DNA from: Planktophila turicensis | GTDB taxonomy: Bacteria > Actinomycetota > Actinomycetes > Nanopelagicales > Nanopelagicaceae | Assembly: GCA_965234405.1 (NCBI GenBank) | Contig: OZ248346.1 | Reading direction: 5' to 3' (one strand) | DNA length: 64,000 bases | In this document: positions 8,152 through 16,761 of the stretch, one piece after another | How the letters are laid out: the number at the start of each line of letters is the position of its first letter | Position numbering within the stretch: the first letter of the stretch is position 1 | The notes under the pieces: model-generated | The model's database searches: none | The model's input: only the letters and a program-made list of their open reading frames with translations | Told to the model about the DNA's origin: nothing | Program-made: the position numbers and the translations under genes

Positions 8152-8900
8152 TACTTTGTCACTCCTTCAGATTTACCAGTCGTAATTAGTTCGATGACCT
8201 GATTTGTTGTTACATCAGTCTTCTTTACCTGTGCAGCCATTTTTCCGAGATAGAGAGCGGCAATATTGTCAGCAACTTGGAAAATATCGTTGAGGTTGTG
8301 GCTGATAAGAACAACAGCCAAGCCCTTATCGGCAAGGCGACGAACAAGGTTAAGTACCTGTTCTGTCTGCGCAACACCAAGGGCCGCAGTTGGCTCATCC
8401 AGAACAACCACCTTTGAGTTCCAGAGAACTGCGCGTGCGATGGCAACTGTCTGACGTTGACCACCTGAAAGAGATGAAACAGTCTGACGAATTGATTTCA
8501 CAGTTCGAACATTGAGGCCATCAAGAGTCTTACGTGCAAGTGACTCCATTGATGTCTCGTTAAGTGTGATGCCCTTCTTCTCTTCGCGACCAAGGAACAT
8601 ATTGTGAACGATGTCGAGGTTGTCGCAGAGAGCAAGATCTTGGTACACGATTTCAATGCCGAGCGCAGTGGCAGCTCGTGGACCATCGATATCGACCTTA
8701 TTGCCTTCAAAGATTATTTCGCCGCTTTCTGGTGTGTAGATACCAGCGATACATTTAATGAGAGTCGATTTACCAGCACCGTTATCTCCGACGAGGGCTG
8801 TTACTTGCCCTGGATAGATATCTAGGTGAACATCTTTCAATACGTGGACCGGACCAAAGGATTTATTGATTCCTTTAAGCGATAGCAACGGTGTGCTCAT
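8151..8900 (-). CDS. Sugar ABC transporter ATP-binding protein, single-domain
   Basis: 249 residues with one nucleotide-binding domain: Walker A GDNGAGKST (38-46), signature SSLSGGQRQ near 143, Walker B KVVVLDEPTAALG, and the H-loop LISHNL. E. coli XylG and RbsA are tandem double-domain proteins of about 500 residues; here a single-domain form must dimerise, as in FrcA-type fructose systems. It lies between the binding-protein gene (130 bases away, across a hairpin) and the permease (one-base overlap). Full length for a single domain; no sign of truncation. Confidence 0.93.
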   Translation of the reverse strand: MSTPLLSLKGINKSFGPVHVLKDVHLDIYPGQVTALVGDNGAGKSTLIKCIAGIYTPESGEIIFEGNKVDIDGPRAATALGIEIVYQDLALCDNLDIVHNMFLGREEKKGITLNETSMESLARKTLDGLNVRTVKSIRQTVSSLSGGQRQTVAIARAVLWNSKVVVLDEPTAALGVAQTEQVLNLVRRLADKGLAVVLISHNLNDIFQVADNIAALYLGKMAAQVKKTDVTTNQVIELITTGKSEGVTK

Positions 8901-8951
8901 GAGCGCCTCTCGATAAATATTTCATTTAGTGAATTAACTTTAATAATGCGA

Positions 8952-8981
8952 ATCCGGTCCGAGGTAACCCCCGGACCGGAT
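8952..8981 (-). terminator. Intercistronic hairpin after the binding-protein gene
   Basis: Perfect 9-bp inverted repeat, arms ATCCGGTCC and GGACCGGAT, in the 131-base gap between the binding protein and the ATPase. No strong T-run follows, so it may be a leaky terminator or an mRNA-stabilising element that keeps binding protein in excess over membrane parts, a common arrangement in importer operons. Confidence 0.6.
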
Positions 8982-9031
8982 CCTTAAGCATTTGCTATAT
9001 GAAGCAAGGTAAAGCTTTGGTTTCTAATGAA

Positions 9032-10108
9032 TTAGATACCGTTTGCCTTACAAACAGCTTCTGTTGCAATCTTGCAAACATCAGCACGCTTCTGGAAGCC
9101 ATCAGCGATGACAACCTTGACGTTAGCCTTTGTGATTCCAACTGGTACGAGAAGAACTGATGGAACATTGCGCTTTCCATCGTTTGTCTTGCCCTTTGCA
9201 GTTGTGACCTTCTTGCCCTTTACCAATGCAACTGCGAGATCAGCTGTTGCGTTAGCTTGTGCCTTAATACCCTTGTAAACAGTATTTGAAAGGTCTCCTG
9301 TAAGTACTGCTGCAAGTCCGTCTGCTGTTGCATCCTGACCTGAAACGCATACCTTGCCGTTAAGTCCGTTCTTCTTAAGAACAGCTACTGCTGCAAGTCC
9401 AAGACCTTCGTTAGCTGATACAACTGCATCAAGCGTTCCGCCTGCCTTTGTGAGCTGCTGCTCGAAGATAACTCCACCCTTTGCGTTATCCCAGTCTGGG
9501 ACAGCCTGATCGTCAACAAGTGTGTATGCACCTGACTTGATTGATGGGCGAAGAACTGAGTCGTAACCCTGCTTGAAGAGTGTTGCGTTGTTATCTGTTG
9601 GTGAACCGTTCAAGTAAACGATCTTTGCTGACTTCTTACCAGCTGCATCGAGGCAAGCCTTGATTCCCTGGCCTTGAAGCTTTCCAACAGCTACGTTGTC
9701 GAATGAAACGTAGTATGAAGCTGAACCAGCAAGTGTTAGACGATCGTAGTCGATTGTCTTAACGCCAGACTTTGCAGCCTTCTTCTGGATTGCAGCTGTT
9801 GATGGTGAATCAAGTCCAGCCATGATCAAGACCTTGACGCCCTTTGCGAGCATCTGATCTGCGATTGTTGCGAACTTTGCCTTATCTCCGTTTGCATTCT
9901 GAATGTCAGCAGTTACGCCAGCCTTCTTAAATGCAGCTGCAAGGAAGACGCGGTCTGCTGTTTCCCAGCGAGCTGATGAAGCAGCATCAGGAAGGATTAC
10001 GCCAACCTGTACGCCAGCAGCTGTTGCTGATGATGCAGACACGAAGCCTGTGAGTGCGAGGGCAGCTGATGCGATGACCGCTGCTACTGCGCTACGACGC
10101 TTTGTCAT
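9032..10108 (-). CDS. Periplasmic-type sugar-binding protein, XylF-like
   Basis: 358 residues. Signal peptide: MTKRRSAVAAVIASAALA then a hydrophobic run ending SASSATAA near residue 31. The mature part has the type-1 periplasmic fold with VGVILPDAASSARWE, LDSPSTAAIQKKA, TIDYDRL (XylF has AYDRL here), YVSFDNVAVGKLQG, VYLNGSPTDNNA and VSGQDATADGL, which match D-xylose-binding proteins. I start at the ATG at 10108, with AAAGGTC upstream; the open frame to 10357 would overlap argS and puts 83 charged residues before the signal peptide. First gene of the importer operon. Sugar preference is inference. Confidence 0.92.
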   Translation of the reverse strand: MTKRRSAVAAVIASAALALTGFVSASSATAAGVQVGVILPDAASSARWETADRVFLAAAFKKAGVTADIQNANGDKAKFATIADQMLAKGVKVLIMAGLDSPSTAAIQKKAAKSGVKTIDYDRLTLAGSASYYVSFDNVAVGKLQGQGIKACLDAAGKKSAKIVYLNGSPTDNNATLFKQGYDSVLRPSIKSGAYTLVDDQAVPDWDNAKGGVIFEQQLTKAGGTLDAVVSANEGLGLAAVAVLKKNGLNGKVCVSGQDATADGLAAVLTGDLSNTVYKGIKAQANATADLAVALVKGKKVTTAKGKTNDGKRNVPSVLLVPVGITKANVKVVIADGFQKRADVCKIATEAVCKANGI

Positions 10109-10287
10109 ATATGTAGTGACCTTTCGAAAAAGTCGAAGACCAGGAGAGAAGATTTTTCTCATCCTTTTGTGGTCTCTGACGGGTGATGTAAAGGTATTAG
10201 CGTGTTCAATAAATGGCGATACTTCTGAGTTAACGATTAGGTAACGCTTGGCGCTGATTTGGGCGTCCTCACGCGTGCGTGAGCGGG

Positions 10288-10293
10288 TAACCT
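10288..10293 (+). promoter_or_regulatory. Leaderless -10 box for argS
   Basis: TAACCT, six bases, then ATG at 10300. Just upstream lies a short palindrome (CACGCGTGCGTG). Confidence 0.5.
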
Positions 10294-10299
10294 TGCCTA

Positions 10300-11946
10300 A
10301 TGCCCAGCCTCGCCGACCAGCTCGCAGCCGATATCCAGGCTGCCCTTGCCGAGGCATTTTCCAAGGGGCTTATCGAAGGTAGCGCCCCTGAAAACATCAC
10401 CCTCGAGCGCCCTAAGAATCGCGACCATGGCGATTACGCCACTTCTATTGCGCTTCAGTTAGCGAAGGCGGCCGACAAGAATCCTCGCGAGATCGCGACC
10501 ATCTTGCAGGGCGCAATCGCTTCTATCGCAGGAGTCGCCAAGGTAGATATTGCAGGTCCCGGTTTTATCAACATCACATTGGACCGCGCCAGCCAAGCAG
10601 AACTTGTTCGCACCATTCTTACTAATAAATATGAATATGGTCGTGGCCATGCGCTCGCTGGAGTAAAGATCAACCTCGAATTTATTAGCGCCAATCCAAC
10701 CGGGCCGTTGCACTTAGGTCACACACGTTGGGCAGCGGTCGGTGATGCACTCGGTCGCGTTCTTAGCGCAGCAGGTGCACAAGTCACTCGCGAGTTCTAT
10801 ATCAATGATCGTGGTCGCCAAATGGATCTCTTCGGTCAATCTGTTCAAGCTGCCGCTCTAGGTAAGCCAATTCCTGAAGATGGTTATCAAGGAAATTACA
10901 TCGCAGACCTCGCAAAGGAAGTTGTTGCTGCAAATCCAGCAATTTCAACGAGCGAAGAATTTCGCGAAGCCGCTTACAAAGTTCAGCTCGTGCAACAGCA
11001 GAGTGTTCTTAACACCTTCCATACTGTCTTTGATGTTTGGTTCTCAGAGCGCTCGCTCCACGAGTCAGGGGCTGTCGAACATGCACTCGACAAACTTCGC
11101 CAACAAGGCCACGTCTTCGAACAAGATGGCGCTGTCTGGTTACGTACAACAGATTTTGGTGATGATAAAGATCGCGTAATTCTTAAGGAAGATGGCGACC
11201 TCACATACTTCGCATCAGATACTGCTTATTACATCAATAAGCGCGAACGTGGCTTCGATATCTGCATCTATATGTTGGGCGCCGACCATCATGGTTATAT
11301 CCATCGCCTCAAAGCAACTGCTGCCTGCGCAGGAGATGATGCTAATTACAACGTCGAAATCATGATTGGTCAGCTGGTAAAGATTATGGAAGGCGGCGAA
11401 GAACTCAAGCTTTCAAAGCGCGCCGGCACCATCATTACTCTTGAAGAACTCGTTGAAAAAGTTGGCGTTGATGCAGCGCGCTACACCTTGATTCGCTACC
11501 CGGTAAATACGCCGATGGTGATGGATATCGATGTGTTACGTCGTAACACCAACGAGAACCCTGTCTATTACGTGCAGTATGCACATGCGCGTATTGCCGC
11601 AGTTCTGCGTAACACTGCTGAACTAGGAATCAAATCTGATCTTGGCTCATTTGATCCATCCCAACTTTCTCATGATCGCGAGAACGAATTACTTGGAGCA
11701 CTTGCCGAATATCCAAACGTCGTTGCAAGTGCTGCTGAATTCCGCGAGCCACATCGTGTAGCTCGTTACCTCGAAGAACTTGCCGGCGTCTATCACGGCT
11801 TCTATGCAGATTGCCGTGTCCTACCAATGGGTGATGAAGCGATTGCACCTATTCACTCTGCGCGTGCTGCACTCTGCGCAGCAACGATGCAAGTTCTTGC
11901 AAACGGTCTTGATCTACTGGGTGTCTCTGCACCGGAGAGGATGTAA
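10300..11946 (+). CDS. argS: Arginyl-tRNA synthetase
   Basis: 548 residues, normal length. N-terminal Add1 domain (about 1-95), then NPTGPLHLGHTRWA with the HIGH-type motif near 135, and ELKLSKRAGTIITL near 370, the degenerate KMSKS region typical of ArgRS. The C-terminal anticodon-binding helices (DALERA-type region) end in GVSAPERM. Charges tRNA-Arg in the cytosol. Opens the argS-lysA-hom-thrC-thrB cluster; a TAACCT box six bases before the ATG suggests a leaderless transcript. LysA starts 2 bases after its stop. Confidence 0.97.
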   Translation: MPSLADQLAADIQAALAEAFSKGLIEGSAPENITLERPKNRDHGDYATSIALQLAKAADKNPREIATILQGAIASIAGVAKVDIAGPGFINITLDRASQAELVRTILTNKYEYGRGHALAGVKINLEFISANPTGPLHLGHTRWAAVGDALGRVLSAAGAQVTREFYINDRGRQMDLFGQSVQAAALGKPIPEDGYQGNYIADLAKEVVAANPAISTSEEFREAAYKVQLVQQQSVLNTFHTVFDVWFSERSLHESGAVEHALDKLRQQGHVFEQDGAVWLRTTDFGDDKDRVILKEDGDLTYFASDTAYYINKRERGFDICIYMLGADHHGYIHRLKATAACAGDDANYNVEIMIGQLVKIMEGGEELKLSKRAGTIITLEELVEKVGVDAARYTLIRYPVNTPMVMDIDVLRRNTNENPVYYVQYAHARIAAVLRNTAELGIKSDLGSFDPSQLSHDRENELLGALAEYPNVVASAAEFREPHRVARYLEELAGVYHGFYADCRVLPMGDEAIAPIHSARAALCAATMQVLANGLDLLGVSAPERM

Positions 11947-11948
11947 CG

Positions 11949-13289
11949 ATGGCGCAGAACGCTTCAACAAATATGTGGTCAAAGAATGCATCCCTTGATG
12001 GCGGAACTTTGAGCCTTGCTGGAATTCCAGCTGCGCAATTAGCAAAAGAGTTTGGTACACCTGCATTCTTCCTCGATGAAGATGCTTACCGTTCACGCGC
12101 ACTTGCGTGGCAGAACGGATTGCAATCCGAGTTCGGCGCACATGCAGGAACTATCTACTACGCTGCAAAGTCCTTTATCTGCACTGCTGTAGCTCAATGG
12201 ATTGCTGATATCGGAATCGGTATCGATGTCTGCACCGGGGGAGAACTCGCAGCAGCTCTTGCTGGTGGAATCGACCCACAGAAAATCGAAGTTCACGGAA
12301 ACAATAAGTCTGTTGCTGAAATTGATCGCGCAGTATCTGTTGGCGTAAAAACAATCGTGATGGATTCACTCTTTGAAATTGAGCGCGTAGCCGCAGCTGC
12401 GAAGAAGTACGGTGTACGCCAAGCGGTAATGCTCCGCTTAACACCGGGCATTGAAGCTCATACACACGAGAAGATTTCAACTGCTCATGAAGATGTGAAG
12501 TTTGGTTTCTCTATCGCTTCCGGTGCTGCATGGGCAGCAGTCGAAGCGGTTGCAACACATCCCGAACTCGAACTCCGCGGAGTGCACTGCCACATTGGTT
12601 CACAGATCTTTGGTTCAGAGGCACATGAAATTGCAACTGATCGCTTAATGGGCTTTATGGCTAAGTATCGCGATGCATACGGCGCAGAACTTCCCGAACT
12701 CGATCTCGGTGGAGGATTTGGAATCTCTTATGTGAACGGAGATGTCACTGTCGAACCAGCTGATGTCCTGCCGCAGATTCATACCGCAGTAAAGAAGGCA
12801 TGCTCGACTTACAACTTAGCAATGCCGCTCGTTTCACTTGAACCAGGTCGCAACATTGTTGGCCCAACAATGTTTACATTGTATGAAGTAGGAACTGTTA
12901 AGGATGTTGTCATCGAAGGTGGCAAGGTGCGCAAATATGTATCTGTCGATGGCGGCATGAGCGATAACGCACGTACTGCGCTTTACGATGCTGAATACAC
13001 CGCAGTGATTGCACAACGTGCATCAACTGCTCCTGTCGCACTTACTCGCTTAGTCGGAAAGCATTGCGAAACAGGCGACATCATCATCAATGAAATTCAA
13101 CTTCCATCAGATATTGCACCTGGTGATCTCGTTGCGACTCCTGCTACCGGCGCATATGGCCGCAGTATGGCGAGCAATTACAACCATGTGCCTCGACCAC
13201 CTGTTGTTGCAGTAAAAGATGGAAAAGCCCGCGTAATAGTGCGCCGAGAAAATGAGGCAGACCTGCTCTCACTTGATGTGAAAGAATAG
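11949..13289 (+). CDS. lysA: Diaminopimelate decarboxylase
   Basis: 446 residues. Last step of lysine synthesis: meso-diaminopimelate to lysine. PLP-lysine in TIYYAAKSFICTAV near residue 73; HCHIGSQIFG, ELDLGGGFGISY and LEPGRNIVG are the fold III decarboxylase blocks; the MSDNARTALYDAEY and CETGDIII substrate-loop motifs identify diaminopimelate rather than ornithine. Starts 2 bases after argS and ends 4 bases before hom, so it is inside the operon. Confidence 0.97.
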   Translation: MAQNASTNMWSKNASLDGGTLSLAGIPAAQLAKEFGTPAFFLDEDAYRSRALAWQNGLQSEFGAHAGTIYYAAKSFICTAVAQWIADIGIGIDVCTGGELAAALAGGIDPQKIEVHGNNKSVAEIDRAVSVGVKTIVMDSLFEIERVAAAAKKYGVRQAVMLRLTPGIEAHTHEKISTAHEDVKFGFSIASGAAWAAVEAVATHPELELRGVHCHIGSQIFGSEAHEIATDRLMGFMAKYRDAYGAELPELDLGGGFGISYVNGDVTVEPADVLPQIHTAVKKACSTYNLAMPLVSLEPGRNIVGPTMFTLYEVGTVKDVVIEGGKVRKYVSVDGGMSDNARTALYDAEYTAVIAQRASTAPVALTRLVGKHCETGDIIINEIQLPSDIAPGDLVATPATGAYGRSMASNYNHVPRPPVVAVKDGKARVIVRRENEADLLSLDVKE

Positions 13290-13293
13290 GTAT

Positions 13294-14589
13294 ATGAGCC
13301 CCGCAGATAAACCAGTTCGCGTTGGCATGCTCGGCTGCGGCGTTGTCGGAAGCCAAGTAGCCCGCCTACTCCTTGAAGATACTGCCGAGCTCTCTACTCG
13401 CGCCGGAGTAAAGATTGAACTTACTCGTATCGCTGTTCGCACAATTAAGGATTACCCAGGCCTAGACCCTGCTCTCTTCACAACAGATCCATTCTCCATT
13501 GTGAATGACCCTGAAATCGATTTGATCGTTGAAGTTATGGGCGGCATCGAGCCTGCTCGTGAATTAGCAATGACTGCAATTAATAATCGCAAATCAATTG
13601 TTACAGCTAATAAGGCGCTCCTTGCTAGCCACGGTGCTGATCTCTTTACCGCGGCATATGCCAAGGGTGAAGATATTTATTACGAAGCATCAGTAGCAGG
13701 TGCGATTCCAATTATTCGCCCACTTCGCGATTCATTGGCTGGTGACTTCGTCACACGCTTAATGGGAATCGTAAATGGAACAACAAATTACATTCTCACA
13801 AAGATGCATGAAGATAATCGCGAATTCGCTGATGTTCTCAAAGAGGCACAGGCGCTTGGTTACGCAGAAGCAGACCCAACTGCAGATATTGAAGGTTTCG
13901 ACGCAGCTGCAAAGGCGGCAATTCTTTCTGGTCTTGCCTTCCATACTCGCGTAACCGTCGATGACGTTTACCGCGAAGGAATCTCAAAGATCACTCTTGA
14001 AGATGTAGCTATTGCTAAATCAATGGATCACGTCATTAAGTTGCTTGCTATCGCAGAGCTCACACCTGCAGATGAAATCTCTGTGCGCGTTCACCCTGTC
14101 ATGATTGATAAGAGCCACCCTCTTGCATCAGTGCGCGATGCATTTAACGCCGTCTTTATCGAAGCCGAATCAGCTGGACCACTTATGTTCTACGGTCGTG
14201 GCGCAGGTGGACAGCCAACGGCTTCTGCAATCTTGGGCGATATCGTTGCTGTTTCTCGACATATTGCGCTCAACTCAATTGGTCAGCGCGAAACTGATTA
14301 TGCGGATCGCGATATCGCACCGATTGAAACCACAAAGACTAAGTTCCTTATTCGCCTCGAAGTTGAAGATAAATCAGGTGTCTTGGCAGCGATTGCCAAG
14401 GTATTTGCTGATCAAGGCGTATCGATTCAGACTGTTGATCAGAACGGTCGCAACGAGGATGCTGAACTCATCATCGTCACCCACCGCGCAACTGAAGGCG
14501 AACTTAAGGCAACAGTTGAAGCGCTCAAGAAGATGTCAATGGTCACCAAGATTTCAAGCGTTATCCGCGTAGAAGGAGCAATCTCGTAA
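13294..14589 (+). CDS. hom: Homoserine dehydrogenase with ACT domain
   Basis: 431 residues. Reduces aspartate semialdehyde to homoserine, the branch point for Met and Thr. Rossmann motif GMLGCGVVGSQVA (about 8-20), VTANKALLASHG, YEASVAGAIPIIRPL, and the catalytic region GYAEADPTADIEGFDAAAK. A C-terminal ACT domain (about 350-425: IRLEVEDKSGVLAAIAKVF) suggests feedback control by threonine, as in other actinobacteria. Its stop shares a base with the thrC ATG (TAATG). The product feeds both thrB/thrC next door and MetY elsewhere in the window. Confidence 0.97.
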   Translation: MSPADKPVRVGMLGCGVVGSQVARLLLEDTAELSTRAGVKIELTRIAVRTIKDYPGLDPALFTTDPFSIVNDPEIDLIVEVMGGIEPARELAMTAINNRKSIVTANKALLASHGADLFTAAYAKGEDIYYEASVAGAIPIIRPLRDSLAGDFVTRLMGIVNGTTNYILTKMHEDNREFADVLKEAQALGYAEADPTADIEGFDAAAKAAILSGLAFHTRVTVDDVYREGISKITLEDVAIAKSMDHVIKLLAIAELTPADEISVRVHPVMIDKSHPLASVRDAFNAVFIEAESAGPLMFYGRGAGGQPTASAILGDIVAVSRHIALNSIGQRETDYADRDIAPIETTKTKFLIRLEVEDKSGVLAAIAKVFADQGVSIQTVDQNGRNEDAELIIVTHRATEGELKATVEALKKMSMVTKISSVIRVEGAIS

Positions 14590-15677
14590 TGGGAATCTTT
14601 ACTAAGAAGTCAGGCGCACACCAATGGCGCGGAGTGATCGAGGAATATCGCGATCGCCTACCTGTCTCTTCAAAGACTCCTGTCGTCACATTGCGCGAAG
14701 GTGGAACACCTCTTATCTATGCAGGCGTTCTCTCAGAAATGCTCGGCAACAATGTCTGGGTAAAGTTTGAAGGAATTAACCCAACAGGTTCATTTAAAGA
14801 TCGCGGAATGACAATGGCGATCTCGAAGGCTGCTGAAGATGGCGCGAAGGCTGTTATCTGCGCATCCACCGGAAATACATCTGCCGCAGCTGCAGCGTAT
14901 GCAGTTAAAGCAGGAATGATTCCTGCCGTACTTATTCCTGAAGGCAAGATCGCAATGGGCAAGTTGGCGCAAGCCGTTGTGCATGGCGCAAAACTTCTGC
15001 AGGTCGACGGAAACTTTGATGATTGTTTAGTTCTTGCTCGCGATCTTTCTGAGCACTATCCCGTTTCACTTGTTAACTCAGTTAACCCCTATCGCATCGA
15101 AGGCCAGAAGACTGCAGCGTTTGAAGTTGTAGACATGCTTGGCGATGCTCCAGATATTCACACATTGCCAGTTGGAAATGCAGGAAATATCACTGCATAT
15201 TGGAAGGGCTACAACGAATATCGCAATGACAAGATTTCAAAGAAGTTGCCACAGATGTGGGGATTCCAAGCTGCAGGCGCTGCTCCACTGGTAACGGGTA
15301 AGCCAGTTGCCAAGCCAGAAACAATTGCAACTGCAATCCGCATCGGAAATCCAGCTTCATGGGATCAAGCAATTGCTGCTCGTGATGAATCAGGCGGATT
15401 GATTGATTCAGTTACTGATGAAGAAATTCTTGCGGCGTATCACTTGCTCGCATCAAAAGAAGGAATCTTCTGCGAGCCATCTTCAGCTGCTGGCCTTGCA
15501 GGTCTTATCAAATATAAGAATGCTGGAAAGCTTCCCAAAGATAAGACAATCGTTATTACATGCACAGGTAACGGCCTTAAAGATATTCCGTGGGCACTTG
15601 AGGGTGCAGCAGATCCCGTCGTCGTTCCTGTTAATGCAGATGCGGCAGCTAAAGCTCTTGGTTTAGTGAAGAACTAA
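14589..15677 (+). CDS. thrC: Threonine synthase
   Basis: 362 residues, the short class (about 350) typical of actinobacteria. Converts phosphohomoserine to threonine. PLP-lysine in NPTGSFKDRGMTMA near residue 68; phosphate loop PVGNAGNITAYWKGY; CASTGNTSAAAAAYA. Overlaps hom by one base and is followed by thrB after 15 bases. Confidence 0.97.
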   Translation: MGIFTKKSGAHQWRGVIEEYRDRLPVSSKTPVVTLREGGTPLIYAGVLSEMLGNNVWVKFEGINPTGSFKDRGMTMAISKAAEDGAKAVICASTGNTSAAAAAYAVKAGMIPAVLIPEGKIAMGKLAQAVVHGAKLLQVDGNFDDCLVLARDLSEHYPVSLVNSVNPYRIEGQKTAAFEVVDMLGDAPDIHTLPVGNAGNITAYWKGYNEYRNDKISKKLPQMWGFQAAGAAPLVTGKPVAKPETIATAIRIGNPASWDQAIAARDESGGLIDSVTDEEILAAYHLLASKEGIFCEPSSAAGLAGLIKYKNAGKLPKDKTIVITCTGNGLKDIPWALEGAADPVVVPVNADAAAKALGLVKN

Positions 15678-15692
15678 GGAAAGAATTGCCCC

Positions 15693-16619
15693 ATGGCCAA
15701 GCCAACATTTAAAGCCAATCCCATTCAGGTACAAGTTCCTGCAACCTCTGCAAACTTAGGTCCTGGCTTTGATTCATTCGGTTTAGCTTTTGGAATGTAT
15801 GACCGATACGTCGCACAGATTCTTGATGAAGGTGGCCTCGATATCGATGTCACCGGCGAAGGCGCCGATGAAGTTCCTCGTACTGATAAAAACTTGCTCG
15901 TTAAGGCGATGTATAAAGGATTTGATTTCTTGGGTGGAAAGCCAAAGGGTGTAGCAGTACGCGCGCTCAATGTAATTCCACATGGTCGAGGTCTTGGTTC
16001 ATCTGCTTCAGCAATTATCGGTGGGCTCGTTCTTGCTCGCTCATTGGTGCTCACTGGCACAGACAAGATGAGCGATGAAGCGCTTCTCAATCTTGCTAAT
16101 GAGATGGAAGGCCACCCAGATAATGTGGCTGCAGCACTTTATGGTGGAGCAACAGTTGCTTGGCAAGATGTCGTGAAAGGGAAAGCCGTTGCACACGCTG
16201 TTCATCTACCGGTTGATCCGCGCATCAAGGTAATGGCATTTATTCCTGCAACGCCGCTGGCTACCAAGAAGGCGCGCACGATGTTGCCTGAAACTATTCC
16301 ATTTGCAGATGCGCTTCGAAATTCATCGAATGCTGCTCTACTGACACAAGCGCTCACAATTCGCCCTGATCTACTTTTCACAGCGACAGAAGATTTCTTA
16401 CATCAGTCATATCGCCAGGACGCGATGCCAGCTTCATTTGCACTTATGACAAAGCTTCGCGCAGCAGGAATTGCTGCATTTATCTCAGGAGCTGGTCCAA
16501 CTGTTCTCGCACTCCACACTGAAGGCGATGAAGAGAGCATCCAACTTTCACGTGCTGGCGGAGCGAAATTTGAGGGTAAATCTCTCGAAATTGCTAGCCG
16601 CGGAGCCACCCTGCTATAG
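15693..16619 (+). CDS. thrB: Homoserine kinase
   Basis: 308 residues, GHMP kinase fold. N-terminal VPATSANLGPGFDSFGLA, ATP loop GRGLGSSASAIIGG (about 103-116), and the C-terminal AFISGAGPTVLAL. Phosphorylates homoserine for ThrC. AAGGA lies about 11 bases before the ATG. Last gene of the amino-acid cluster; 142 bases of AT-rich leader then separate it from rho. Confidence 0.96.
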   Translation: MAKPTFKANPIQVQVPATSANLGPGFDSFGLAFGMYDRYVAQILDEGGLDIDVTGEGADEVPRTDKNLLVKAMYKGFDFLGGKPKGVAVRALNVIPHGRGLGSSASAIIGGLVLARSLVLTGTDKMSDEALLNLANEMEGHPDNVAAALYGGATVAWQDVVKGKAVAHAVHLPVDPRIKVMAFIPATPLATKKARTMLPETIPFADALRNSSNAALLTQALTIRPDLLFTATEDFLHQSYRQDAMPASFALMTKLRAAGIAAFISGAGPTVLALHTEGDEESIQLSRAGGAKFEGKSLEIASRGATLL

Positions 16620-16761
16620 TTTTGCCATCAGTTCGAACCCAGTAAGTAAGGGTGAAAATTAAGAATTGATAATCACAGAAGTAAAAATCAAAAAGTAAAA
16701 CCCCTGATTAATAAACCCAGGGCTTAACTCATACGTTTAGCCCCAAAGTGAAAAGAAATAC

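Noticed and set aside
10109..10357. N-terminal extension of the sugar-binding protein
   Set aside because: It overlaps the argS start on the other strand and would place 83 charged residues before a clear signal peptide with its own ribosome site.
16620..16761. Attenuator or riboswitch upstream of rho
   Set aside because: Only a weak CCCTG/CAGGG pairing can be drawn; no conserved motif recognised.
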